From: Gammaproteobacteria bacterium
GTDB taxonomy: Bacteria > Pseudomonadota > Gammaproteobacteria > Thiomicrospirales > Thiomicrospiraceae
Direction: 5' to 3'
Length of the DNA stretch: 51,316 bases
NCBI GenBank assembly: GCA_014763665.1
Contig: JACXUY010000006.1
Location: forward strand, 1 to 51,316
A model generated the notes under the pieces. That model saw only the letters and a list, made by a program, of their open reading frames with translations. It was not told the DNA's origin and did not search any database. Positions 37,903-47,882 of the stretch are shown one piece after another; within the stretch, counting starts at the first letter, position 1, and each line of letters opens with the position of its first letter. Position numbers and translations under genes: made by a program.

Positions 37903-39261
37903 TCAAACACTAACAACCTGATCTTGCTTATTTTTACCAATAAAAAACTTTTCTATAGAAACCAATGAATCATAACCAACAATAACGATAGCATGTACAT
38001 CAATTCTATAAGTGTCAAAGTCACCCTGATGACGGTCGATCAACCAATTTTTCAGTCGCATTATCATTCCCTTAACCCCTGACGATGAGGCAAATGGCAT
38101 AAGAATACATAAACTTGGCTGATTATCAATTGATGTCATCCACATAAAATCCATAGCTCTTTTAAGCTCTTGAATTTGCCCTGGTAAGATATTCGCCTTT
38201 TCACCAGAAAATGTAAGTACAACAAGATAGCTTGGTACTTTTGTTTTTTCTGCAACACGAATTAAGCGATTCAACTCCTCAATAAAATGAATATCAGCTG
38301 AATTATTAAAGCAAGATAAAATTTGTTGTGCACTTTCATTGCCAACCAACATATCTGCATAATAAGACACAATCACTTGAATAAGATGTATATTTTCTTC
38401 ATTAAAAGCGTAAAAAGGCATAGCATCTACAGCCAATACACCCAACACTTGATTACGACTTGTAATCATTGGTGCAATGAGCAATTGTCCCTGATAATCT
38501 CCCGTTGCATGCTTTCCTATATGAACGAGAGATTTTTCCTCAAGTGCTTGTTGTAGTAGTTGATCATCGTTAATTAAAACACTTGGATTACCCAATTTCG
38601 CTACTGATTGACCCAAATTATATTTCTGTTTTTCCTCATGTACTTCAACCAAATAAATTTGTGCATGCTCAATGCTAGCATATTGATCAAGAATTCCCAT
38701 AAGCACATCTGCGCCAAAAAGATCTACATGCTCTCCTTTAAATGAAAGCATTTTCGTGCGCAAATCTTGAATAGCAGTGCGAAGAGATCCAGGTCGTGAG
38801 AGCATCTGCTCTTCGAGAAGATCGTGTGATATTTTGAGTAAGAGATATTGTCTGGTTAAACGTGTTAAACGCTCTTCATAATAGAGATTGGCTTCATCCT
38901 TACGATAGTGAGACTCATGCCAAACGTCTGCAAACTCCCCAGCCATCATCGTCAAAATCAAACCACCAAGAAAAAATGCTAGTGGGAAGTCCGAGCTAAG
39001 ATGAAACAAATGCACAGCTAATAATGCGCTAATGCCAAGCATAGCAACACTCATCAACCCCCAAATCATGCCATATCTGAGGGCTACCATAACAGGCGCA
39101 AACCATATCCATGGAAAATCTGTTGTCATCAACAATGGATCTTCTGGGCTTACTAACCAACCAATGGCAATAACAATACCACTGATGAAGCTAGACTCCA
39201 GAAATGCTCCCAACAATCGTCGATCTTGGGCGATTAACGAATGCTGTATTTGTGTAAGCAC
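37903..39261 (-). CDS. pelD: c-di-GMP receptor PelD
   Basis: An inner-membrane protein that activates Pel synthesis when c-di-GMP binds. The 452-aa product has about four transmembrane helices (residues 20-110), a GAF domain (about 160-310) and a degenerate GGDEF-like domain (about 325-450). The residues that bind c-di-GMP in Pseudomonas PelD (Arg161, Arg367-x-x-Asp370, Arg402, from memory) have counterparts at Arg161, Arg368-Ala-Met-Asp371 and Arg402. No GGDEF catalytic motif is present. The start is a GTG with GGAA seven bases upstream. Confidence 0.93.
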   Translation of the reverse strand: MLTQIQHSLIAQDRRLLGAFLESSFISGIVIAIGWLVSPEDPLLMTTDFPWIWFAPVMVALRYGMIWGLMSVAMLGISALLAVHLFHLSSDFPLAFFLGGLILTMMAGEFADVWHESHYRKDEANLYYEERLTRLTRQYLLLKISHDLLEEQMLSRPGSLRTAIQDLRTKMLSFKGEHVDLFGADVLMGILDQYASIEHAQIYLVEVHEEKQKYNLGQSVAKLGNPSVLINDDQLLQQALEEKSLVHIGKHATGDYQGQLLIAPMITSRNQVLGVLAVDAMPFYAFNEENIHLIQVIVSYYADMLVGNESAQQILSCFNNSADIHFIEELNRLIRVAEKTKVPSYLVVLTFSGEKANILPGQIQELKRAMDFMWMTSIDNQPSLCILMPFASSSGVKGMIMRLKNWLIDRHQGDFDTYRIDVHAIVIVGYDSLVSIEKFFIGKNKQDQVVSV

Positions 39262-39313
39262 AATGTTTCCATGCCAATAACACTTTTGGATAATATGTAT
39301 ACTGATTTATTTC

Positions 39314-39835
39314 TTACTCAATAGGCAAGCTTGCTAGAAGCTCTTTTATAAGCTCCTGAGCGACACCACTAAGTGCCGAACGACTCCAACCGCTTTTTGC
39401 ACCTACTGAAGACCACACAACGGCTTGATTACTTAAATCAATAACACGAAGCGTCAGACCGACTACTGGCTCGCCATCAATACCAACTTTGTACTGCCAC
39501 TCTTCAATACTGCCCGTAATGGCATAGCGCGCCCCTTCAGACTTTGCCCAGGTCATAGCGTGGTCAACTGATTTCCGATCATTTGGTTGAAACAGGCTAT
39601 CGTTATTCATTTCTGCTGGATAGATTTTTAACTGCGTTACGCCTTTACTCGCCAACAATGCTTGTAAAATCGCTTCGGCTTTTAAACTTGCCTGTGATGT
39701 ATCAGTATGATTAACTATAGGCAAGAGCACCCAAGAATACTGCTTGGATATTTTTGTGTCAGTTTTAGTAGATTGAAGAGAGCTACATGCTGTCAGCATC
39801 ACTAATGCAAGCACAAGAAAACTTAATCTAAACAT
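39314..39835 (-). CDS. pelC: Outer-membrane lipoprotein PelC
   Basis: A 173-aa lipoprotein with signal and lipobox MLTAC (Cys17). The mature domain has WVLLPIVNHTDTSQASLKAE and the GSIEEWQYKVG and VWSSVGAKSGW segments typical of PelC. PelC forms a twelve-subunit ring under the outer membrane that funnels cationic Pel toward the PelB barrel. It lies 23 bases downstream of pelB and 52 bases before pelD. Confidence 0.93.
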   Translation of the reverse strand: MFRLSFLVLALVMLTACSSLQSTKTDTKISKQYSWVLLPIVNHTDTSQASLKAEAILQALLASKGVTQLKIYPAEMNNDSLFQPNDRKSVDHAMTWAKSEGARYAITGSIEEWQYKVGIDGEPVVGLTLRVIDLSNQAVVWSSVGAKSGWSRSALSGVAQELIKELLASLPIE

Positions 39836-39858
39836 AGGGTTTTTTCCTTTTATGCCCT

Positions 39859-42756
39859 TTAAAATAAACGTTGATATTGCACACTAAAAGAGCGCAAAGT
39901 TTGATCAGACAATTGTATGCCACCATTAGACTCTTGATATAGTGCCAACCATTGATCTTCTCCATCAATACTTCCTCTAGCTCCCAACATACCGCTAAAG
40001 CCAAATATTTGTGCCGATGTATTATGTGTAACGCAAATCTCAGCAATCGTGCGCAACGATTTAGTATAGATTAACGCTGGAATGGTCGATCCATCAATAT
40101 TCTGTCTCTGTGCAAACTTTTGCCCCCAACCAAAACATGCTGAATATAAGTCCGTATCGATAGGCATAAAACTACTTGCTCTGTTAGCGGTATTTGGGTC
40201 GCTAAATATCGACATTGTTTGCTCTTTAATTTGGGTTATTGAATCAACCTGATAACGTCTGTGCGCTCCTGCAATGCGCAAATTCCAATCTGGTGAACTA
40301 TAAAATATCTGATGTGCCAATTCCCAATCAACACGCACGCCACTACCTAGGCGCTCGCTAAGTTGTGTTTGATAATCAGCAAAACCAACTGATAATCTAA
40401 CGCTATCGCTTGGCATTAATTGATAAGCAAAACCTAACTGAATCAGTGACTCTCTAGCCGCCAAACTCATAGCCGTGCTTTCTGCAGTTGCCGTTTGATA
40501 ACTCAGCAGACTATTGGCTTGCCAATCTCTGCCAATATTCTGGTTAAACGTTAATCGCAATGACGACCAATCTACCAAACGTTGGTGTTGATGCAGCATT
40601 ACCCCCCACTGACGTTTGCTGTCACTATGATGTAAACCTATACCCAACAAACGCATGTCTTTTACATTAACAGTGTATAAACTGTCTTTGTCATTACTGA
40701 CGGCTGATTGTGCTTGCTCTATATCAACATACCAGTTTGGCACCAATCGGAGTTTCGCAAAAAACTGAGTCGAACCGAATTGTTGACGATCTCGAGCATT
40801 AATACCCGCTTGTACGCCCACCTGACTAGCAGTTTCAACTACACGATTTACAAGCCTTTCGTGAACGCCTTCATTACGAGGATTTCTTTCCAATGTTTTG
40901 AAAGCGATAGCACTGGCATGATCCGATATATTGAGAGCTTGAGCAATATCATGTTGAACATCAGGCATCAGCTTAGCAAATAATTGACGGTTTTGATACA
41001 TTTGACTTAACAAGCGACTATCATTAAGCTGTAAAGCTATAGATGCTTGAGCCCAATCTGGTGGGCTTATTTTTTTATTTTCATAGTTAGCGCTAATCCA
41101 CAGTTTCAATGCAGAGAGCTGTCCTGTTTCAAGTGCCCACGAAACAACTAGTGACTTACGCTGATACTCATCATCCTTTGTAGCTTGTGTATTAAGTGTT
41201 TGAATCATTTTCCTGATTTGATAATTAGCCCTATCACCTTTATCGTTTCTGAGAGACAAACCACTGAATGCGAACTTTTCTGCTCTGCTCATAGCATTGC
41301 CCTTTTGCGCTGATGTTTTTTTAACATTCAACCGTTGCCAAACATAAGTACGAATACGTTCTGCTTGGAAATTGGCATTAGTTAAGGTTAATGCGTCTGC
41401 ATAATTAAGTAACATTAACGGATCAGCGCTAGGAGAAAGCAACTTTTGGTAGTAATCGATAGCTAGCGGCATATAATGTAACCTATGGAAAGCGACAGCG
41501 AGCGGTGGCCATAATTCGGGTTGGTTTTGAGCTAAGTTATGATAGTTTTTTACTGCTTGATAAAGCATATCTATTTTATCTCTGTCCAAATAATACCAAA
41601 TTACTTGAACAGCTACTTGTAAATTATTTGGCGCCAAAAACTGCACTTTAGCCATATCGGAATCGGCCAATTCTTGTTGATTGCTCTGTAAATAATATTG
41701 CGCTCTCAACAGCAGAAAATTAGGATTAGATTCCAGTTGAGTAACTAGCTGTGGCGAAATCTGTTTTAACTGCCGCCCAAACGTTAACCAGTCTTGATTT
41801 TCAGCAGCGAAAGCTAATGCTCTAGCCAAATACTGACTATCTTGCGTTTGTTGAAATACCAAAAAAGCATATTCACTTGCTTGTTCAGGATAGTCTGTCA
41901 ATAACACATTGAATAGACGAGCTTGCTCTAATCCACTTAAAGATTGAAACTTAGCCAACCTCTCATAGGCCATCGCAACTATTTTGTTTTTTTGTTGATA
42001 CCAAGCCATTTCGCCCAACAGTGCCCAATAATCGGCTTTTGCATCCATAAGCTTACCACTATTGGTACTCATTATCTCAACTGCTTGAGCTTGATTACCC
42101 AAGTGAACATATATTATTGCTGCATTCATTACCCAAGCGCTTTTTAACCTAGGCAAGGTTAAAAGCTGACTAAATAACTCCAAAGCTTCAGACAATTGAC
42201 CTTGACGATAATATAATCTAGCCGCAGCGGCTAGATAATTACCATTATGATTTCGCTGATAAAGCGCTAACAATCTTTCAGCACCTTCCTTTGATTGATT
42301 ATTTGCCTCGAATAAATCAGACAATTCAATCAGCTCTAGGTCTGTCAGTGAAGTCAATCGATGATCCATTAACCATAGTTGTAACGCCATAGCTTGATCT
42401 CCCATTGGCAACGCTAACCGCCTAATAGCACTCATAACCTGCTGATCTCTTTGGTTATTGTTAAATAAAAAATGCCATTGTCGATAAGCAACTTCTGGCT
42501 TTTGTAGCCACTCTGAAACCTGAGCCAATCTTCTTCGCCAAATCAAATCTTGTGGACGTTGAGCAACTGCTTCATCAGCAATCGTCCAAGCATCCTGAAG
42601 CTCTCCGGAAGCAACGAATACACTAAAAGCCAATTGGTAATCGCTTTCATGATAAGGCTTTACTGACTGTGCCAACACCCAAACTGAAGAAAGCATCAAA
42701 AAAATTATCAATCCAATTGATGGAGCAACTCTAGAGGGTTTAAATAGATTATGCAT
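39859..42756 (-). CDS. pelB: PelB C-terminal portion: exported TPR scaffold plus outer-membrane beta-barrel
   Basis: A 965-aa product. From MHNLFKPSRVAPSIGLIIFL it carries its own signal peptide or anchor (cleavage candidate VLA|QS). Many TPR helices follow (about residues 40-640, such as YRQWHFLFNNNQRDQQVMSA), then a C-terminal beta-barrel (about 660-965) ending in phenylalanine. In Pseudomonas one PelB of about 1193 aa combines an N-terminal membrane helix, TPRs and barrel; here that protein is divided in two. The ATG lies 16 bases after the upstream stop. The signal peptide shows the split is natural, not a frameshift. Confidence 0.92.
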   Translation of the reverse strand: MHNLFKPSRVAPSIGLIIFLMLSSVWVLAQSVKPYHESDYQLAFSVFVASGELQDAWTIADEAVAQRPQDLIWRRRLAQVSEWLQKPEVAYRQWHFLFNNNQRDQQVMSAIRRLALPMGDQAMALQLWLMDHRLTSLTDLELIELSDLFEANNQSKEGAERLLALYQRNHNGNYLAAAARLYYRQGQLSEALELFSQLLTLPRLKSAWVMNAAIIYVHLGNQAQAVEIMSTNSGKLMDAKADYWALLGEMAWYQQKNKIVAMAYERLAKFQSLSGLEQARLFNVLLTDYPEQASEYAFLVFQQTQDSQYLARALAFAAENQDWLTFGRQLKQISPQLVTQLESNPNFLLLRAQYYLQSNQQELADSDMAKVQFLAPNNLQVAVQVIWYYLDRDKIDMLYQAVKNYHNLAQNQPELWPPLAVAFHRLHYMPLAIDYYQKLLSPSADPLMLLNYADALTLTNANFQAERIRTYVWQRLNVKKTSAQKGNAMSRAEKFAFSGLSLRNDKGDRANYQIRKMIQTLNTQATKDDEYQRKSLVVSWALETGQLSALKLWISANYENKKISPPDWAQASIALQLNDSRLLSQMYQNRQLFAKLMPDVQHDIAQALNISDHASAIAFKTLERNPRNEGVHERLVNRVVETASQVGVQAGINARDRQQFGSTQFFAKLRLVPNWYVDIEQAQSAVSNDKDSLYTVNVKDMRLLGIGLHHSDSKRQWGVMLHQHQRLVDWSSLRLTFNQNIGRDWQANSLLSYQTATAESTAMSLAARESLIQLGFAYQLMPSDSVRLSVGFADYQTQLSERLGSGVRVDWELAHQIFYSSPDWNLRIAGAHRRYQVDSITQIKEQTMSIFSDPNTANRASSFMPIDTDLYSACFGWGQKFAQRQNIDGSTIPALIYTKSLRTIAEICVTHNTSAQIFGFSGMLGARGSIDGEDQWLALYQESNGGIQLSDQTLRSFSVQYQRLF

Positions 42757-42772
42757 AGTTCGAAATGAATCA

Positions 42773-43648
42773 CTATTCTCGAGATAACCCAACTAATAGA
42801 CGTGCATATTCACTTGCTACTTTAGTATCTCCCGCAGCTTGAGCGGCATAAATTAGATACCGCAATACTGTTAAATTCTGAATCAGCTCGCCGCTATGCT
42901 CTTTAGCAGCCATCATTGCTTGCTTTTGCATATTACCAGCGAGCAAAATGGAAATACCTTGAATGAGCGCATAAGCTTGATATTCAACGTCATCACTCAT
43001 GTAACGCAGGTCAAAAAAAAGCTGGGCACTGAGTTGGTAGTGACCCTGCGCTAAAGCATATTTGGCCACGCTTTCTAGCAACTCAACTGGATTATCCGGT
43101 TGTTGCTGCAGCCAGCGCACTAATAACTGCTGTGTCAGGTCAATATTATGGGCACTTAGCGATAACTGAATCAGCTTCTCATAATCACTGATTTGCCATG
43201 TAAATGACAGAGCAAGTCGCAACAAAAGCAACATCTCCGCTTGCTTTGTAACTTGGGGCTCTGATAGCGTTTCTAACTTAGTTAGTAATAGCATAATAAC
43301 TTCTTTTTTGTGCCCTAAATCACCATGAAGCAATATGGGTTGAGCTAGTTCTATCAATTGGTTCCAAGTTGATCCTGGTAACTTCTCTTTCAAGTAAAGT
43401 AATCTAAGTGCCATATTATTTGGTTCAAAACGAATTAAGTTTTCAACATAAGCAAGAGTAAGTGCATCCTGAATGTTTGCTTGGAACAGACGCTGAGTTA
43501 AGCTTTCTTTAGGATAAACTAACACTAAACTCATTAGCACTATAAATAAACTCGTTATTAGAACCAGCGGGTTAAGTACTGTTTCTCGTTGAATACGACC
43601 ATCATGGCCGACATATCGCTTGTATCTTTGCGACAAAAGTTGCGCCAT
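42773..43648 (-). CDS. PelB N-terminal portion: membrane-anchored TPR protein
   Basis: A 291-aa product with a short cytosolic N terminus (GHDGRIQRETVLNP), one transmembrane helix (LVLITSLFIVLMSLVLVYP, about residues 27-46) and a periplasmic TPR-like helical domain. The topology and the position between pelA and the barrel gene match the first 290 or so residues of Pseudomonas PelB. The two proteins together total about 1256 aa, close to a single PelB. An AAGG ribosome site precedes the ATG; the gene overlaps pelA by 47 bases. The TPR part could bind PelA, as the PelB TPRs do. Confidence 0.85.
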   Translation of the reverse strand: MAQLLSQRYKRYVGHDGRIQRETVLNPLVLITSLFIVLMSLVLVYPKESLTQRLFQANIQDALTLAYVENLIRFEPNNMALRLLYLKEKLPGSTWNQLIELAQPILLHGDLGHKKEVIMLLLTKLETLSEPQVTKQAEMLLLLRLALSFTWQISDYEKLIQLSLSAHNIDLTQQLLVRWLQQQPDNPVELLESVAKYALAQGHYQLSAQLFFDLRYMSDDVEYQAYALIQGISILLAGNMQKQAMMAAKEHSGELIQNLTVLRYLIYAAQAAGDTKVASEYARLLVGLSRE

Positions 43649-46385
43649 AATTTACCTTATTTCGTTTTTGTATCGACGGTCGAATCCGATTTAACTTACT
43701 AGACAATTTGCAGTCTTGCAATGCCAATTCAAATTTTGGTGTTACATAGCCAACAAGCTCTATATCAACACCTTGAGCGTGACGCTTGAAATCCGTAACA
43801 GAAGCATTTGCTTGTATAAGATAGGGTAGGTTTGCAGGTTGTTTGGTTAAGTAAAAACGTATATCTTCCCCTACTACATGCAAATAACGCTGATCTAAGT
43901 GGTCGTTAAATCCGACAACCGTATCGCTGGAAACCAAATCGGGATAACCCATGTGTGTTGGAATACGTAATTCTTGCAAGCTACTTAATCCCCGTACCAC
44001 CCATTGATTATCTAGGCTTTTAGCCACCACAACACGGTTAAACTCGCTGGCTTTTCTGACAAATTCAGACGCATGAATAGGGTGTAATGGTTGCTTTATA
44101 GCCCAATCAAATACCGATTTTAACGCCTGCATACTAGCGTATTTACTCAACGCAAAGGTGTGAAAATAAATATTAACTGGCTTTATACGTTTGGGCTGTT
44201 CGGTTAGCTGAAATGTTTCAAGTACACGCTTATACCCGTTAAAAGGCCCCGTCCAATCGTTAGTAAAAACATTTTCGTTTTGAATGGGTGCATAAACTTG
44301 AAAGTAACCATTTTTATTGATGCCTACAGGCGATACTTGTGTTAAGCTGTTGTCCATAAGAGTTATGACGGTATTTCCGCCATTAATACTTGGCAAGCCT
44401 TGTTTTTCCACCATGGCCAATGCTTCTTTGGTTGGGTTACAGTCGCCCGACCAATGTAGCAGAGCGACCGACTTACCTGTTGTCGTCAGCTGACGATTAA
44501 TATAGGCAATAGAACCTTCAATTTCACGTGCTAAGTTAGGAGTATAATTGGGAATCGTCATGTTATAGTTTGCGTATAGCTTGCTCTCAGCTCGCGCACC
44601 AGAAAATACCGCCCAGTCGAATGGATGAGAGTAGGTGTGACTGGCTATTTCTACATGCGGATAACTATAAATTTTTCGTGCAATAGACTCCAACTGTGGG
44701 CTCATCTCAGGGTAAATGCCCGCCGCCCCAACCTCTCCTTCAATGACAGAGATACTCATGGGGATGGCATATTTTTTCACTATCTCATCGAGCATTACCT
44801 TGCTGGCATATGGCGCACCTGGAAGCTCAGAACGTGATGCAAAACCATCTCCATCATGATGAACCATTAGCAGACGCTTACCTGATTCAGTTGTAGTATC
44901 TGGCATCGGCATCGGCGTTAGCTTTAAAGCCTGTTCAAACAGTTTATATGGATTAACTACCCACCGCTCCACTGCCGATTCGACTTGAACAGATTCATAT
45001 GCGTAAGGCGCAACGACTAATCCACCCCACGAAGTAATGGCGATTGCTGTCTGTTGATTACCTAATTGATCAGCGATTGTCAACCAAGCCTGATGCGCTT
45101 CTTCTATGCTAAGCGAATAAAAGCCAAGCCTATCTAGTACAGGTGGAGTTTCATAGCCCACTTCTTGTGTCTGCTTAACAATCTCAAGTCGAGAGGCATC
45201 AACTGTATCTTCTAACTTTAATGATAATGATTTGGTCAACTTTTTAGCACGCTTTAAGAAGTTCAAATCGCCAACAAATAGCATAGGCAATTTTTGTTGC
45301 TGAATCCCTAGTAGCCAATCAGTAAATTGGTTATTGTTTTGCATATCTTTATCATCAGTCACCCACAGCAGCAGACCTGCATAACGGTCTGCCAAAAAAC
45401 CAGCTGGTAACTGCTTATTGATTGGTGCGTAATCGACAGCATAACCCATTGCGTTGAGTACAGTAGTTGGATACGTCACTTCTGTCATAACCCCTAAATC
45501 CACTTCATCAACTACGGGTGGCGTAACCATTAGAATACGCCTTGGTCTGACTTCTCTTGCACCCACACCCAAGATTGATAAATCTGGGTTACTAACCCAT
45601 GGTATAAACCCAGCCCGATCTAACGCTTTTGCGACCTCTCTTGCTTTATCTCTGTTTTCTTCTGGAACATAATCAATGGCAATAACTGGAATACCACTAT
45701 TTCTTACAGGTTCAATTTGTGATGCTAACCAGTCTCGATCTGATTGTGTCACATCATTGTATTTTTTTTTCGAAGCATCATAACCAGAAAACCAAGATTC
45801 AAAGGCCAATGCATCCATCGAAGACAAGGCTTGTGGCAAAAGTTCAAACCCTCGATTAAAAATAAGTTTACTATCGGGGTAAGTAGACTTTATTAGTGCT
45901 ATTACCTTAAGTAAGCCGTCAATTTGCGCTTTTCGCTCATCGTTAGTTTTGGCAATCAGATTAAATGAGTCCAAGGTATCAAGAAAAAAAGCTCGATAGC
46001 CAGACTCCCATAAGGGAGTAACTATCTTTTCAAGGGCAAACTTGGGCCAATCAGCAGCACTTTGATCAATCACTTGGCTTTGCCAAGCTTTGTTTTCGCC
46101 TTTAAGCCATGCTTTGGGAATTTGTTTAAAGTAGGCTTTATCCTCGGTTACTTCACCCAGTGATATATAGGCAAATGGCTGAGATTCAGAATGCGTGTAG
46201 GGTTTAGGGTCGGGCAAATGACCTGGGTCAACCACTACCCAGTCAAATGCTCTTAACTCATGCATGGGAGGATTATCGCCATAGTAGAATGCGACTGCTG
46301 GAGACTGTCCAGCAAAAGAGAACAAAGGAATCAAAAATGCAAGCCAAACCGAATAACGCATTAGTAGCATGAAATTAACAACCAT
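43602..46385 (-). CDS. pelA: Periplasmic Pel hydrolase/deacetylase PelA
   Basis: A bifunctional enzyme that cleaves Pel and removes N-acetyl groups. The 927-aa product from MVVNFMLLMRYS has a signal peptide ending FSFAG and a GH166-type hydrolase domain (about residues 30-290, with SLGEVTED, FFLDTLDSF and IAIDYVP). A Rossmann-like middle domain follows, then a polysaccharide-deacetylase domain with metal ligands in HHDGDGF and SHTYSHPFDW, and a C-terminal beta-sandwich. Nearby ATGs at 46370 and 46361 are alternative starts. It begins 25 bases after algC. Confidence 0.95.
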   Translation of the reverse strand: MVVNFMLLMRYSVWLAFLIPLFSFAGQSPAVAFYYGDNPPMHELRAFDWVVVDPGHLPDPKPYTHSESQPFAYISLGEVTEDKAYFKQIPKAWLKGENKAWQSQVIDQSAADWPKFALEKIVTPLWESGYRAFFLDTLDSFNLIAKTNDERKAQIDGLLKVIALIKSTYPDSKLIFNRGFELLPQALSSMDALAFESWFSGYDASKKKYNDVTQSDRDWLASQIEPVRNSGIPVIAIDYVPEENRDKAREVAKALDRAGFIPWVSNPDLSILGVGAREVRPRRILMVTPPVVDEVDLGVMTEVTYPTTVLNAMGYAVDYAPINKQLPAGFLADRYAGLLLWVTDDKDMQNNNQFTDWLLGIQQQKLPMLFVGDLNFLKRAKKLTKSLSLKLEDTVDASRLEIVKQTQEVGYETPPVLDRLGFYSLSIEEAHQAWLTIADQLGNQQTAIAITSWGGLVVAPYAYESVQVESAVERWVVNPYKLFEQALKLTPMPMPDTTTESGKRLLMVHHDGDGFASRSELPGAPYASKVMLDEIVKKYAIPMSISVIEGEVGAAGIYPEMSPQLESIARKIYSYPHVEIASHTYSHPFDWAVFSGARAESKLYANYNMTIPNYTPNLAREIEGSIAYINRQLTTTGKSVALLHWSGDCNPTKEALAMVEKQGLPSINGGNTVITLMDNSLTQVSPVGINKNGYFQVYAPIQNENVFTNDWTGPFNGYKRVLETFQLTEQPKRIKPVNIYFHTFALSKYASMQALKSVFDWAIKQPLHPIHASEFVRKASEFNRVVVAKSLDNQWVVRGLSSLQELRIPTHMGYPDLVSSDTVVGFNDHLDQRYLHVVGEDIRFYLTKQPANLPYLIQANASVTDFKRHAQGVDIELVGYVTPKFELALQDCKLSSKLNRIRPSIQKRNKVNYGATFVAKIQAICRP

Positions 46386-46410
46386 TGATTTTTTCAAATA
46401 GCAAATATGG

Positions 46411-47784
46411 TCAAAACGGAATGGACATGCCATCGGCAACCTTTTCAATTTGCTGGCGGAAAACGGATTTAATGCGTTCCAAGCTCGCCTCACTGTCCGC
46501 ATCAAAACGAATCACCAAAATAGGTGTGGTATTAGAAGCACGAATCAACCCCCAGCCATCGGCAAAATCGACACGAATACCGTCTAGATCAAATAACTGA
46601 CCTTCAGGGAATTCGGCCACCGCTTTAAGCTTATCCATAAAAGCAAAATGTTCGCCCTCGGCAAACTCCCAATCCATTTCTGGAGTAGAGAAACTATCGG
46701 GCAATTCATTAAACACATGAGAGGCAGGACGGCTATCTTGCGCTAAGATTTCTAACATGCGACAGGCGGCATAGATACCGTCATCAAAACCGAACCAACG
46801 ATCTTTGAAGAAAATATGTCCCGACATCTCACCAGCCAAAGGCGCACCGGTTTCTTTCAGCTTCGCTTTAATAAACGAATGACCCGTACGCCACATCAAC
46901 GGCTGTCCACCCTTGGCTTCAATATGTCGTGCCAGCGTGCTTGAGCATTTCACATCAAAAATAATCTGCGCGCCTTCATTTCGACTGAGTACATCGGCGG
47001 CATAAAGCATCATTTGACGGTCAGCAAAAATGAGATTACCTGTTTCATCCACCACACCAACACGATCACCGTCACCATCAAACGCCAAGCCGACATCGGC
47101 ACCGACTTCTTTAACCTTAGCAATCATGTCTTTGAGGTTTTTCGGCTTAGAAGGATCTGGGTGGTGATTGGGGAAGGTACCATCGACATCGCAAAACAGC
47201 TCAATCACTTCCGCACCTATGGCACCTAATACAGCCGGGGCATAAGCACCAGCCACACCATTACCCGCATCGACCACCACTTTCAGCGGACGCTTCAGCT
47301 GAATATCGCTCGCGATACGTTGGGTGTAGGCAGCAAAAACATCGACCTGAGATACGCTTCCCTGACCTTGACTGAAGTCTTGCGCTTCAATACGCTTGCG
47401 CAAGCCTTGAATGGCATCGCCCGATAGCGTATGCCCAGCCACCACCATTTTAATACCGTTATAGTTAGGCGGATTATGACTACCGGTAATAGCGGCACAA
47501 GAGGTCACCCCCTCCAGCGTCGCAGCGGCAAAATAAACCATCGGCGTCGTTACCATGCCGACATCGACCACATCAACACCACCTTCGGTAACACCTTTCA
47601 CCAGTGCCGCCATCAAACGCGGACCCGATAAGCGTCCATCACGTCCCACCGCCATGGCTTTGCCACCGCTTGCCAATACTTCACTCGCCAAAGCACGACC
47701 AACGCCATAAACAGCTTCTTCGGTTAAGGCTGTATCGACAATACCACGAATATCATAGGCACGGAAAATAGACGGATCAATCAT
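46411..47784 (-). CDS. algC: Phosphomannomutase/phosphoglucomutase AlgC
   Basis: The enzyme interconverts hexose-6-phosphates and hexose-1-phosphates, supplying sugar nucleotides for exopolysaccharides. The 457-aa product has the phosphoserine loop ITGSHNPPNYNG (Ser102), the metal site FDGDGDRVG, GEMSGH and the phosphate-binding RASNTTPILV. It is the first gene of the pel operon, 25 bases before pelA. AlgC is known to be needed for Pel and alginate in Pseudomonas but is normally not in the pel operon. No UDP-GlcNAc/GalNAc epimerase gene is visible here. Confidence 0.95.
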   Translation of the reverse strand: MIDPSIFRAYDIRGIVDTALTEEAVYGVGRALASEVLASGGKAMAVGRDGRLSGPRLMAALVKGVTEGGVDVVDVGMVTTPMVYFAAATLEGVTSCAAITGSHNPPNYNGIKMVVAGHTLSGDAIQGLRKRIEAQDFSQGQGSVSQVDVFAAYTQRIASDIQLKRPLKVVVDAGNGVAGAYAPAVLGAIGAEVIELFCDVDGTFPNHHPDPSKPKNLKDMIAKVKEVGADVGLAFDGDGDRVGVVDETGNLIFADRQMMLYAADVLSRNEGAQIIFDVKCSSTLARHIEAKGGQPLMWRTGHSFIKAKLKETGAPLAGEMSGHIFFKDRWFGFDDGIYAACRMLEILAQDSRPASHVFNELPDSFSTPEMDWEFAEGEHFAFMDKLKAVAEFPEGQLFDLDGIRVDFADGWGLIRASNTTPILVIRFDADSEASLERIKSVFRQQIEKVADGMSIPF

Positions 47785-47882
47785 TTCTCAGGGTCTCATT
47801 AATTATTAATTACTTTATTTTAGCCTAAAAAGGTGACAAATCTTTGTTCATTATGAATCAATGTTTTTGAAATTTTTCGCAT

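Noticed and set aside
42740-42800. PelB split explained as a frameshift or sequencing error
   Set aside because: The downstream protein has its own ATG and a clear signal peptide, and the upstream protein ends naturally 16 bases earlier; a simple frameshift would not create a signal sequence.
47785-47882. c-di-GMP riboswitch or strong promoter upstream of algC
   Set aside because: The gap is only 98 AT-rich bases, too short for a riboswitch of that class with an expression platform, and no well-spaced -35/-10 pair is evident.
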